Shown here in pieces: positions 38,333-46,806 of a stretch of 64,000 nucleotides of DNA. The notes under the pieces are model-generated. The model made no database searches, was not told the DNA's origin, and saw only the letters and a list, made by a program, of their open reading frames with translations. Both the position numbers and the translations under genes were made by a program. Numbering within the stretch: the stretch's first letter is position 1; each line of letters begins with the position of its first letter. The stretch lies in the NCBI GenBank assembly GCA_034189865.1, contig JAXHTV010000003.1, positions 1-64,000 of the forward strand. Reading direction: 5' to 3'. This stretch comes from Pseudomonadota bacterium (GTDB taxonomy: Bacteria; Pseudomonadota; Gammaproteobacteria; UBA5335).

Positions 38333-38336
38333 GCCA

Positions 38337-39338
38337 TCATCGGGATTGCGCCATCAGTTCCACCAGCGAACCGCCGCTGTGCATGCGCGCGATGGCATCC
38401 GCCAAGAGGGGGGCGACGTCCAAGGTTTCGATCTTGGCCATCACCACCGGATTCTCTAACTTGCTGGGTCTCACGGTATTCGTAACCACGATGCCGTCCA
38501 GCTCGCCTCCGGCCAATTGGGTGTTGGCTGCCGACATGAACAGGCCATGAGTCGCTGCGGCAAAGACTTTTTCGGCCCCCTGTTCGCGCAGCGCTTGCGC
38601 TGCCAAACGTAACGTGCCACCGGTGCTGATTAGATCGTCCAGAATGATCGCTTGTCGATGGTGTATTTCGCCCACGACCAACCCACCGGACAACTGACCA
38701 CCACTGCGCTCTTTCTCCATGAATGCCAGTGGCACCGGGATTCCCAGCTCGGCTTCCAATCGGTCGCGAAAAGCCCGTGCACGTTTCATTCCGCCCGCGT
38801 CGGGGGAGACGACAACCGGTGCTTTGATCGCCGGCAGGTCGGCAAAATATCGAACGAAAAGGCCGGCCGCCAACAGGTGCTCGGTAGGACAACGAAAAGC
38901 ATTCTGAAACGCCGCGATGTTGTGCACGTCCATCACGGCCACTCGGTCACAACCGACGGCCTCAAACAGCTGCGCGAGGTAACGGGTCGTGATCGGATCG
39001 CGGGTCTTGGTTTTTCGGTCTTTGCGGGCGTAGCACAAGTACGGAACCACCGCCGTGATGCGGCCGGCACCAGCGTCCCGAAGCGCCCCGAGAAAAAACA
39101 GCAAACGCACGAGTTTGTCATTCACCGTTTGGTGTTTATCTGCATAGAGCGAATGAACAACGTAGACGTCCCGGTCACGCACGTTTTCTAGTGGTCGGGT
39201 CTTGTGCTCTCCATCTTCGAAGTCCCGCTCTTCCAGGTTCGCCAGCGGCTGGTTCAGATGCCGGGCGATGGCGTGGCCCAACGCGGTTTCGGCCTTGGGC
39301 GCAAATACCAGTGCCGCGTGATCTTGAGCTTGATACAT
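38337..39338 (-). CDS. prs: divergent ribose-phosphate pyrophosphokinase (PRPP synthetase) paralogue
   Basis: 333 residues from MYQAQDHAALVFA; GGGAG lies six bases upstream, so the in-frame TTG at 39344 is not needed. It would transfer pyrophosphate from ATP to ribose-5-phosphate. It has YARKDRKTKTRDPITTRYLA (catalytic region), VVVSPDAGGMKRARAF and the PRPP loop AIILDDLISTGGT. The allosteric-site region of standard bacterial Prs (DLHAEQIQGFF) reads MDVHNIAAFQNAF here, so regulation by ADP and phosphate is probably altered. It is convergent with the COG2187 gene and divergent from groEL across an FNR/Anr box. It probably feeds the PRTases of this island. Confidence 0.9.
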   Translation of the reverse strand: MYQAQDHAALVFAPKAETALGHAIARHLNQPLANLEERDFEDGEHKTRPLENVRDRDVYVVHSLYADKHQTVNDKLVRLLFFLGALRDAGAGRITAVVPYLCYARKDRKTKTRDPITTRYLAQLFEAVGCDRVAVMDVHNIAAFQNAFRCPTEHLLAAGLFVRYFADLPAIKAPVVVSPDAGGMKRARAFRDRLEAELGIPVPLAFMEKERSGGQLSGGLVVGEIHHRQAIILDDLISTGGTLRLAAQALREQGAEKVFAAATHGLFMSAANTQLAGGELDGIVVTNTVRPSKLENPVVMAKIETLDVAPLLADAIARMHSGGSLVELMAQSR

Positions 39339-39370
39339 CCTCAACTCCCCTCGTCCATGGATGGCACGCC

Positions 39371-39384
39371 TTGACGTAGGTCAA
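39371..39384. promoter_or_regulatory. FNR/Anr-type box between prs and groEL paralogues
   Basis: TTGACGTAGGTCAA is a perfect dyad, TTGAC-N4-GTCAA. For groEL, class II placement gives a start near 39419 and a -10 at 39407-39412, which reads GATTAT. For prs the box is only 33 bases from the ATG, so the same placement would put transcription at the start codon. There the site may act differently, or not at all. Confidence 0.5.
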
Positions 39385-39453
39385 TAAGCTTTCTGACCCT
39401 GCGCCCGATTATTGTGCGGGGTGACGCCCAAATAAGGCAAAGCGCAGTTTCTC

Positions 39454-39469
39454 TATCGTCTCGACGATA
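39454..39469. promoter_or_regulatory. palindrome in the groEL leader
   Basis: TATCGTC-TC-GACGATA, seven-base perfect arms, ends six bases before the AAGGAG of the groEL gene. It does not match the CIRCE element of HrcA. It could be another repressor site or a small mRNA hairpin. Confidence 0.35.
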
Positions 39470-39488
39470 TGAAACAAGGAGCAGCGAT

Positions 39489-41117
39489 ATGGCACATAAG
39501 AAAGTCACGTTCCGGTCGGAGGCCAGACAAAAAATCCTCAAGGGGGCCAGTCAGTTGGCCGACGCGGTTAGGGTGACGCTCGGACCCAAATCCAAATCGG
39601 TGCTCATCCAACAACCCTGGGGTGACCCCATCGTCTGCAATGACGGCGTCACCATTGCCAAAGAATTCAGCTTGGCCGATCCGGAAGAGAATCTGGGGGC
39701 CCAAGTGCTGCGTCAAGCCGCGGTGCACACCGGTGAAGCGGTGGGCGATGGAACCAGTACGGCCACGGTTATTGCCCATGCGCTGTTTGCCGAAGGGGTA
39801 AGAAACGTGGTCGCCGGGGCCAGCGCCATCGACATCAAGCGGGGTATGGAACGCGGACTGTATGTTGCCAATGAAGCGCTTCGGGCAATCTCTCAAACCG
39901 TGAAGTCGCGAACTGAAAAATCCCAGGTCGCCACGGTTTCCGCTCACAATGATCCTGTCATCGGTGAATTGGTCGCCGACGCGATGGAGAAGGTTGGAGA
40001 CGAGGGAGTGATTTCCGTCGAAGAATCGAAAACGACGGAAACCACGTTACAAGTGGTGGAAGGTATGCAGTTCGATCGCGGTTATCTCTCTCCGTATTTC
40101 GTCACCCAGCCGGAGAAAATGGAAGCGATACTCGAAGATGCCTACGTATTCCTCACCGATCGCAAGATCATCATCTTGCAGGATGTGATTCCACTCCTGG
40201 AGCAAATCGCCAAGACCGGACGGCCGGTGTTGTTTGTCGCTGATACCATCGAAGGCGAAGCCCTGGCAACGCTCATCGTCAATCAGTTGCGCGGTGTCCT
40301 GCACTGCGCCGCGGTCAAGGCACCCGGCTTCGGGGATCGGCGCAAAGACATGCTCCAGGATATGGCGGTCCTGACCGGGGGACAGGTGATCTCGGAGGAT
40401 ATCGGTCTGGACCTGAAAACCGCGACCTTGGATCAGTTAGGCCGCGCGGACCGTATCGTGGTCACGAGAGAAGACACGACCCTCATCGGCGGCCGCGGTG
40501 AACACAGCGCCATCGAAGCGCGCATGAATCAGATTCGCGCCCAGACCAAAGAAGTCACCAGCGACTACGACCGGGAAAAGCTCGAAGAGCGCTTGGCGAA
40601 ACTGTCCGGTGGGGTGGCGGTGATTCGAGTCGGGGCACCGTCGGAAGCGGAAATGAAATCCCGCAAAGAGGCGCTGGATGATGCGATCAGCGCCACCAAA
40701 GCGGCGGTGGCCGAAGGCATTGTGCCCGGCGGTGGTTTGGCGTTAATCCGAACCGTAAAGGCCATCGAAGCCGAAGAGGCCAAAACGTCTGGTGACGAAC
40801 GCACAGGATTGCAGATTCTAAAACGGGCGGTCCAATCGCCGGCGCGCCAAATAGCAGAAAATTCTTCCGTAGACGGTGGTGTTGTCGTGCAACGTATGCT
40901 GGAAAGCGAAGGCAACGTGGGGTATGACGCGGCCACGAATGAGTTTGTCGATATGGTTCAACGGGGGATTTTGGACCCGACCAAGGTTGTACGCACCGCG
41001 CTGGAAAACGCTGTTTCGGTCGCGAGCCTGTTACTTCTCACCGAAGCGACCATGACCGACCTTCCCGAGAAGAAAGACGCGACGACCCCACCGATGGTCG
41101 AAGGGGAGTTCGGATAA
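39489..41117 (+). CDS. groEL: divergent GroEL/Cpn60 chaperonin paralogue
   Basis: 542 residues from [26 protein letters not shown] lies seven bases before this ATG. It has the nucleotide-binding parts of group I chaperonins ([71 protein letters not shown]). It differs from housekeeping GroEL at many positions, for example [20 protein letters not shown]. The C-terminal GGM repeat tail is absent (end PPMVEGEFG). No groES gene is adjacent. It is probably an accessory, stress-induced chaperonin that borrows GroES from elsewhere. Confidence 0.93.
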   Translation: MAHKKVTFRSEARQKILKGASQLADAVRVTLGPKSKSVLIQQPWGDPIVCNDGVTIAKEFSLADPEENLGAQVLRQAAVHTGEAVGDGTSTATVIAHALFAEGVRNVVAGASAIDIKRGMERGLYVANEALRAISQTVKSRTEKSQVATVSAHNDPVIGELVADAMEKVGDEGVISVEESKTTETTLQVVEGMQFDRGYLSPYFVTQPEKMEAILEDAYVFLTDRKIIILQDVIPLLEQIAKTGRPVLFVADTIEGEALATLIVNQLRGVLHCAAVKAPGFGDRRKDMLQDMAVLTGGQVISEDIGLDLKTATLDQLGRADRIVVTREDTTLIGGRGEHSAIEARMNQIRAQTKEVTSDYDREKLEERLAKLSGGVAVIRVGAPSEAEMKSRKEALDDAISATKAAVAEGIVPGGGLALIRTVKAIEAEEAKTSGDERTGLQILKRAVQSPARQIAENSSVDGGVVVQRMLESEGNVGYDAATNEFVDMVQRGILDPTKVVRTALENAVSVASLLLLTEATMTDLPEKKDATTPPMVEGEFG

Positions 41118-41323
41118 TGTCCGCTCGTGGTGACAGCCGATCGAATGGTCGCGTGACGATGCCCGTTGCTGTCGTCACATTGCAACCCGGACGGTGTATG
41201 CTGAAAAATTAGCCTTGGCTGAGGCTCGCCTTGCCCGTCCGCCCGCAGCGCTTGATTGGCGGCGCACGCATCAGCGATTTCATTCAGCCCACCTTAGGAA
41301 CGGACGAGGGTTAACCCAGCTTA

Positions 41324-44300
41324 ATGTCGGCACGATCTTCCAGGCCCGCCTGCAAGGAAACGAACGTTCGTAAAGAGTCCGAGTTGGCTAGCACGGGCAG
41401 TGAATCGAACGCTCCGACTCACGACGAGTTCCGGCCGGACCATCCCGGCGTGGTGACGCTGTCCGCTACTGTACCGGGTCGTGTGCGCCTTCGCGTGCGG
41501 GGTCTGTTGGCAAATGCGGCGCTGAAGACAACCCTGGAAAACAAGCTCGCCGCGCACCCACAAATCCATCGGGTGCAGGTGCGCACCCGAACTGGCAATA
41601 TCCTGGTGGAATTCGATCCCGGTCTGGGTTGGAGTGAAGTCACTCATATGGTCGCACGCTTTGCGGGGCTAGATGGTCCGACCACCGATTTACCGGCGGC
41701 GTCGATGGCGCCGGAGAACACGACCGAAGATCGGCCCCGTTCCCAGACCCAAAGCATCATGCCAATGGGGAGCGATACCGATTCCCCGGATCCATCGCCC
41801 AGTCAATGGTACGCCTGGCCGCTGGATCAGGTGGTGGTACGTCTCGGGACCGACGAGCAGATGGGTTTGAGTGACTCGGAAGCGGCCAATCGATTGGCGC
41901 GGTACGGACCTAACCGTTTGGGTGAGGCCAAAGCGCGATCGTCCGTGTCTATGTTAGCCGAGCAATTCACCTCGCTACCCGTTGGAATGTTGGCGGCTTC
42001 AGCGGTGATATCTCTGGCCACCGGCGGCCGTTTAGATGCGGCCGTGATTCTCGGCGTTGTGGCCATCAATGGCGGGATCGGCTATTTCACGGAACAACAG
42101 GCCGAAAAGACCATCAACGCTTTGAAGGAAGTTGCGCCGAAAAACGCTCGCGTGCGCCGTGAGGGCCGTCGACGCTCGGTTCCGGTTGAAGACCTGGTCT
42201 CGGGTGATGTCGTCGAATTGGGGCCAGGCGATCACGTTCCGGCCGATTTGCGACTGGTTTCCTCAGAACGGCTTGTGGTGGACGAATCGCCCCTGACCGG
42301 GGAGAGTGTGCCCACTTTCAAATCGATTACCGCTTTACCGTTGGATACCGCCTTGGCTGAACGCGCCAACATGGCATATATGGGCACGATGGTCACCGGT
42401 GGGAGCGGTACGGGCGTGGTGGCGGCGACCGGCGCGGTTACGGAGCTTGGAAAAATACAGGCCATGGTGGGACGTGCCCATGCGCCGGAAACGCCCATGC
42501 AACGCCAACTCGATGTCATGGGCTCTCAATTAGGCTTCATGAGCGCAGCAGTATGCGGCGGCGTGTTCGCCATCGGGCTGATGCGGGGCTACGGCTTGTT
42601 GGACATGTTGAAAATGTCCATCTCATTGGCAGTCGCGGCCATTCCGGAAGGTTTGACGGCCGTGGCGACCACCAGCTTAGCGCTGGGCATCCGCAAAATG
42701 CGCGCCGAACAAGTGGCCATACGCCACATCAATGCGGTGGAAACCTTGGGTGCGGTGCAGGTGTTTTGTCTCGATAAAACGGGCACGCTGACTTTGAACC
42801 GCATGACAGTTTGTGCGGTGCACCTGACCGATAAGACCCTAAGCCGTGAGGACGACGCGCTCACCGACGGTCGCGGACGTTACTCGCGCCAACAATCCTG
42901 GGCCCTTGACCGCCTTCTGACGGTCGGCGTGCTGTGCAGTGATACCGACTTACAAGATTCGCCAGACGGGCCGAAGCTGCATGGCTCACCGACAGAAAAC
43001 GCCTTGGTACAGTTGGCACTGGATTCTGGAGTGGATGTGGCCGCGTTGCAGCGGCGTCATCCGAGGATCCAGTCTCAATACCGTTCCGAGGGGCGCCCCT
43101 ACATGGTGACCGTTCACGACTCGGACGAAGGACCACGTTGGATTGCGCTGAAAGGCCGCCCGGCGGAAGTTCTGGATATGTGCTCGCATGCCGCCCGTGG
43201 CGGTGAGCTCATCCCACTGGACGATGAACGCCGGGCCGCGATCGTCGCTGGCAATGAGACGCTGGCGGGTGACGGGCTGCGCGTTTTAGGGTTGGCATGG
43301 GGCGAGGCGCCATCGAATGAAGATCCGCCTTCAAGTCCGAAAGATCTGGTATGGCTCGGTATGGTCGGTATGGCCGATCCACTGCGGCCGGGTATGGCGG
43401 AACTGATGGACGTGTTTCACGGTGCGGGCATTCGCACGGTGATGATCACCGGTGATCAAAGCGCGACCGCTTATGCGATCGGACGTCAGGTGCACATCGC
43501 CGATGATCGTCCGGTGCAGATTTTGGATTCCTCCAACCTCGATCGCTTGGATCCGGATGTCCTCGCCGGTTTGGTGAAAAAAACCGACGTCTTCGCTCGG
43601 GTGAGTCCGGCCCATAAGCTTCGGATTGTGCAAGCACTGCAAGATGCAGGGCAAATCGTCGCCATGACTGGTGACGGCATCAATGACGGTCCCGCCCTGA
43701 AGGCGGCTGATGTGGGCGTGGCGATGGGTGCGAACGGAACGGATGTGGCGCGGTCGGTGGCGGATGTCGTGTTAGAGGACGACAATCTCGAGACCATGAC
43801 GGTCGCGGTCGCACAGGGGCGGACCATTTACCAAAATATTCGCAAAACGCTCCGTTTCTTGCTGTCCACTAACTTCAGTGAAATCGAGGTCATGTTGGCG
43901 GGGGTCACGCTGGGCATCGGTCAACCGCTCAACCCGATGCAGCTGCTCTGGATCAATCTGTTTACGGATATTTTCCCCGCCTTGGCACTCTCCATGGAAT
44001 CACCGGAGCCCGACGTGTTGCTGCAAGCACCCCGAGATCCGGAAGAGCCCATCATTCGCCGAAGTGATCTGCTGGAAACGGCTGGCCAGTCAGCATTCAT
44101 CACCGTGGGTGCCTTAGGTGCTTATCTCTATGGATTGCGGCGCTATGGCCCGGGTGCAGGCGCCAGCACCCAAGCATTCGATACCATCACCGTCGCTCAA
44201 TTGTTGCAATCGCTCAGCTGCCGGTCCGAACACTATGGCTTGTTCGTTCCCGGTGATCGCCCGCGTAATCCCTACCTCGACTGGGCAGTGGGTGGAACCC

Positions 44301-44512
44301 TGGCAGTACAGGTGCTCTCGGGCTGGGTACCGGGATTGCGCCGTCTTTTGGGAACCGCGCCGCGGAGCTTGGGTGATTATTTCGTCGTCGCGGCCTGTGC
44401 CGGCGGTCCCCTGTTGATCAACGAATCCGTGAAGCGCTGGCGCGCGATGGATCATCCGGTCGGAATCGGTTCGGCTTCAGCGACTACGCCGACCTCGGAG
44501 CAGCTCACATGA
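41324..44512 (+). CDS. P2A-like cation-transporting P-type ATPase with N-terminal HMA_2-like domain
   Basis: 1062 residues. Residues about 42-105 (VTLSATVPGRVRLRVRGLLA, IHRVQVRTRTGNILVEFDPG) form a ferredoxin-like domain without a CxxC motif, similar to the separate HMA_2 protein at 45681. The pump core follows: LVVDESPLTGES, helix 4 AAIPEGLTAVATTSLALG, phosphorylated D484 in LDKTGTLT, and TGDGINDGPALKAADVGVAM. PEGL in helix 4 and the closing helices place it with Ca2+-type P2A pumps such as mycobacterial CtpF (hypoxia-induced) and Pseudomonas PA1429, not with heavy-metal P1B pumps. It overlaps the metK-like gene by four bases. The ion is not determined. Confidence 0.9.
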   Translation: MSARSSRPACKETNVRKESELASTGSESNAPTHDEFRPDHPGVVTLSATVPGRVRLRVRGLLANAALKTTLENKLAAHPQIHRVQVRTRTGNILVEFDPGLGWSEVTHMVARFAGLDGPTTDLPAASMAPENTTEDRPRSQTQSIMPMGSDTDSPDPSPSQWYAWPLDQVVVRLGTDEQMGLSDSEAANRLARYGPNRLGEAKARSSVSMLAEQFTSLPVGMLAASAVISLATGGRLDAAVILGVVAINGGIGYFTEQQAEKTINALKEVAPKNARVRREGRRRSVPVEDLVSGDVVELGPGDHVPADLRLVSSERLVVDESPLTGESVPTFKSITALPLDTALAERANMAYMGTMVTGGSGTGVVAATGAVTELGKIQAMVGRAHAPETPMQRQLDVMGSQLGFMSAAVCGGVFAIGLMRGYGLLDMLKMSISLAVAAIPEGLTAVATTSLALGIRKMRAEQVAIRHINAVETLGAVQVFCLDKTGTLTLNRMTVCAVHLTDKTLSREDDALTDGRGRYSRQQSWALDRLLTVGVLCSDTDLQDSPDGPKLHGSPTENALVQLALDSGVDVAALQRRHPRIQSQYRSEGRPYMVTVHDSDEGPRWIALKGRPAEVLDMCSHAARGGELIPLDDERRAAIVAGNETLAGDGLRVLGLAWGEAPSNEDPPSSPKDLVWLGMVGMADPLRPGMAELMDVFHGAGIRTVMITGDQSATAYAIGRQVHIADDRPVQILDSSNLDRLDPDVLAGLVKKTDVFARVSPAHKLRIVQALQDAGQIVAMTGDGINDGPALKAADVGVAMGANGTDVARSVADVVLEDDNLETMTVAVAQGRTIYQNIRKTLRFLLSTNFSEIEVMLAGVTLGIGQPLNPMQLLWINLFTDIFPALALSMESPEPDVLLQAPRDPEEPIIRRSDLLETAGQSAFITVGALGAYLYGLRRYGPGAGASTQAFDTITVAQLLQSLSCRSEHYGLFVPGDRPRNPYLDWAVGGTLAVQVLSGWVPGLRRLLGTAPRSLGDYFVVAACAGGPLLINESVKRWRAMDHPVGIGSASATTPTSEQLT

Positions 44513-45684
44513 GACGTCGTTTTATCTTCACCTCCGAATCCGTGACCCGCGGTCACCCCGATAAGCTTTGCGATCAGATCAGCGATGCCGTGGTTGACCA
44601 GTACCTGGCGGAAGATCGTCATTCCCGGGTTGTCGCCGAATGCGCCGTTGCGAGTGGCATTCTGTTTCTGGCGGTACGGTTTCGCTCCGCAGCCCAAGTC
44701 GACTTGCCCAATGTGGCCCGGTCAGTCATTGAGGATGCGGGATATCTCAGTGGGGGCTTCAACGCCCAGGACTGCACCATCATGACATCCATGCAGGAAC
44801 TCCCCGCCAGCGGCGTGGAGGCCCCGGATCCGGCCAGTCTTGTGGCCGGTAATCAAGTGACCGTATTTGGCTTTGCTTGTAATCAAACGCCCGCTTTGGT
44901 CCCGTTACCGATCTGGTTGGCCAATCGTCTCGCGCGGTCGATGGATCTGGCGCGGATGGAGGGCCGGGCGCCGGGTTTGGCCCCGGATGGCCAAACGCAG
45001 GTGAGCGTGCAATTTGAGGATGGCATCCCACAGCGCATCCACAGTCTGACGTTGGTAACCAGCCAAAAAGAGGCAGCCAAACTGAGCGGCGATACGTTGC
45101 GCGACATGCTGATGGAGGAAGTCATACTCCCCGTTTTTCGGGAGGAATCGATCCGGCCGGACAATAAGACCATTATCAACGTCAATCCCGCGGGGCCGGT
45201 GATCGGTGGCGGACCGGAAATCCATGCCGGCCTCACGGGCCGAAAAAACGGCATCGACACCTACGGCGATTTTTCCCGACATAGCGGTGCAGCGCTAAGC
45301 GGTAAAGATCCTTTCCGTATTGACCGGGCGGGTGCTTACGCCGCACGCCATGCGGCGTTCAATGTGGTGGCCGCAGGCTTGGCCCGTCAGTGCGAAGTGG
45401 CGGTTAGTTACAGCATCGGCGCGGTCAATCCGATGAGCGTTCAGGTCGAAACCTTGGGGTCAGGGGTGGTTTCCGATGAACAGCTGTCGAAATGGGTGGA
45501 GGCCGAATTCGATTTTCGTCCCGGCGCGATCATTCAAAACTTGGGCTTACAAGATCTATCTGCGGAACGTGGCGGGGTGTTTTTCCGACAGCTTGCCATC
45601 TACGGCCACTTCGGGCGGCCCGAGCTTAATCTGCCATGGGAACAACCCGATCGAGTAGAACGGCTCAAGGCAGCGAGCACTTAG
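44509..45684 (+). CDS. divergent S-adenosylmethionine synthetase (MetK) paralogue
   Basis: 391 residues. FTSESVTRGHPDKLCDQISD (catalytic histidine), GLTGRKNGIDTYGDF, SGAALSGKDPFRIDRAGAYA and CEVAVSYSIGAVNP show the family. Key sites differ from E. coli MetK. The GAGDQG loop reads LVAGNQVTVFG, the lysine of DAKSQ is replaced by glutamine (DGQTQ), the aspartate of GPxGDCGLTGRK is histidine (GPEIHAGLTGRK), and PTKVD reads PFRID. Activity as an SAM synthetase is therefore uncertain. Its ATG overlaps the stop of the P-type ATPase gene (ATGA), so the two are coupled. It is convergent with the HMA_2 gene, overlapping by four bases. Confidence 0.87.
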   Translation: MRRRFIFTSESVTRGHPDKLCDQISDAVVDQYLAEDRHSRVVAECAVASGILFLAVRFRSAAQVDLPNVARSVIEDAGYLSGGFNAQDCTIMTSMQELPASGVEAPDPASLVAGNQVTVFGFACNQTPALVPLPIWLANRLARSMDLARMEGRAPGLAPDGQTQVSVQFEDGIPQRIHSLTLVTSQKEAAKLSGDTLRDMLMEEVILPVFREESIRPDNKTIINVNPAGPVIGGGPEIHAGLTGRKNGIDTYGDFSRHSGAALSGKDPFRIDRAGAYAARHAAFNVVAAGLARQCEVAVSYSIGAVNPMSVQVETLGSGVVSDEQLSKWVEAEFDFRPGAIIQNLGLQDLSAERGGVFFRQLAIYGHFGRPELNLPWEQPDRVERLKAAST

Positions 45685-46181
45685 ACCAGATCAGACTCGG
45701 TGGCGTCGGGTTTAACCCGGTTCGGTTGATCCAATAGTCCGATTGCATACCACAGCAGCGTGGCGGCTGGCGGAAGCACTTCGCCCCGCGCCAGTTGAAC
45801 CGAGCTCAAAGAAAGAAGCATCGTGAACGCTGCAGGTTTGTAGTCCACCATCTGGCTCAGCGATTGAGCAAACGCCAAGGGGTTGCTCGGCAAGGCGTCG
45901 CCGAACGGTTCAAATGTTTCGGTAGGATGGAGCCGGAACCAACCGTCTTCCAAGGCGACACGCTGCAAGTATTCAAAACCAAACGGTTGCTGGTGGACCA
46001 GCAGCACCGTTGCGGTAACCGGATTTCCGCGATAGGCCACAATGCCGGGTAATTGGGTAATCCACTCGCCCAAACGAACGAAAAACTCCCGATCCTTGCG
46101 TTTGCCGGGTAAACGAAAACGCAAGCGACCGGTCGTCTGATGGACGACCCAGGCGTCCAAAAGAGACGATGCAACGGTCAC
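45681..46181 (-). CDS. HMA_2-domain protein
   Basis: 166 residues. WVVHQTTGRLRFRLPGKRKD and GEWITQLPGIVAYRGNPVTA form a ferredoxin-like domain like that at the N terminus of the nearby P-type ATPase, again without CxxC. The second half (YKPAAFTMLLSLSSVQLARG, PAATLLWYAIGLLDQP) is moderately hydrophobic, possibly two membrane-associated helices. HMA_2 and DUF5132 proteins often travel with such ATPases, which suggests a regulatory or accessory subunit. Its start overlaps the stop of the DUF5132 gene by four bases. Function unknown. Confidence 0.75.
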   Translation of the reverse strand: MTVASSLLDAWVVHQTTGRLRFRLPGKRKDREFFVRLGEWITQLPGIVAYRGNPVTATVLLVHQQPFGFEYLQRVALEDGWFRLHPTETFEPFGDALPSNPLAFAQSLSQMVDYKPAAFTMLLSLSSVQLARGEVLPPAATLLWYAIGLLDQPNRVKPDATESDLV

Positions 46182-46483
46182 TTGTCAGAAGACTCCGCCG
46201 CGTCAGCCGTCGTCACGGTCGTTGCCTCGGCGAGCCCCGATTCTCGCTTTGCGAGTTCGACCTTGGCCTCTGCCACGAAATCTTCCATGACTTCCTGCAG
46301 TTCCACCAAGGTTTCCAGGCCCTTTTCATAAAGCACGTTTCCGGATCGGGCGGCAGCGCGGGCCGAAGGGCGGGAGAGTTTAGATAGCACCGGTACGACG
46401 ACAGGAGCCACCGCAATCACCCCCAATCCGATCGCGACACCCTTGACGACATCGCTCTTTGTCAGTTTTTCGAACACCGCCAC
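46178..46483 (-). CDS. DUF5132 small membrane protein
   Basis: 101 residues from a GTG start (VAVFEKLTKSDVV) with GGAG seven bases upstream; another GTG at 46504 would add seven residues. One glycine- and alanine-rich helix (VVKGVAIGLGVIAVAPVVVP) is followed by an amphipathic region (ARSGNVLYEKGLETLVELQE, VMEDFVAEAKVEL). This is the typical DUF5132 build. It probably sits in the inner membrane with the HMA_2 partner encoded next, to which it is translationally coupled. Function unknown. Confidence 0.72.
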   Translation of the reverse strand: MAVFEKLTKSDVVKGVAIGLGVIAVAPVVVPVLSKLSRPSARAAARSGNVLYEKGLETLVELQEVMEDFVAEAKVELAKRESGLAEATTVTTADAAESSDK

Positions 46484-46806
46484 GATAGTTCTCCAAAGTC
46501 GCACGTTTCATTGTTGTCATCTCGCCCGACTGGCGGCGATGGCAACAGAAGCACCAAGCCAAGCTGCCAATACCGATCTCGCCACCACACGGGGAAATCA
46601 CATCACCGCACAAAAGAATACATCATGGTCCTAGGAAATGCTCATAGCCTGCGGTCCAGATGGCCGATCATCCCTCTGTTGTGGTGCCATCCTCGCACCA
46701 GAAGAACCATGCCTGAGATGGCGAATCTTGGCCGAATGATTGTTGATCTGATAGATTCGAACTTACCGGCAGACCGCTTTAGGTTGAGATTATCGGAACC
46801 GTCTTT
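46484..46806. other. intergenic region between DUF5132 and EcsC genes
   Basis: 323 bases. A frame from ATG 46625 to a stop overlapping the ecsC-like start (MVLGNAHSLRSRWPI... LRLSEPSL, 61 codons) could be a coupled leader peptide, but it has no ribosome binding site and no family resemblance. No FNR/Anr box is seen. Confidence 0.4.

Noticed and set aside
39454-39469. CIRCE element before groEL
   Set aside because: The palindrome TATCGTC-TC-GACGATA has neither the CIRCE sequence nor its nine-base spacer; kept only as an unidentified dyad.
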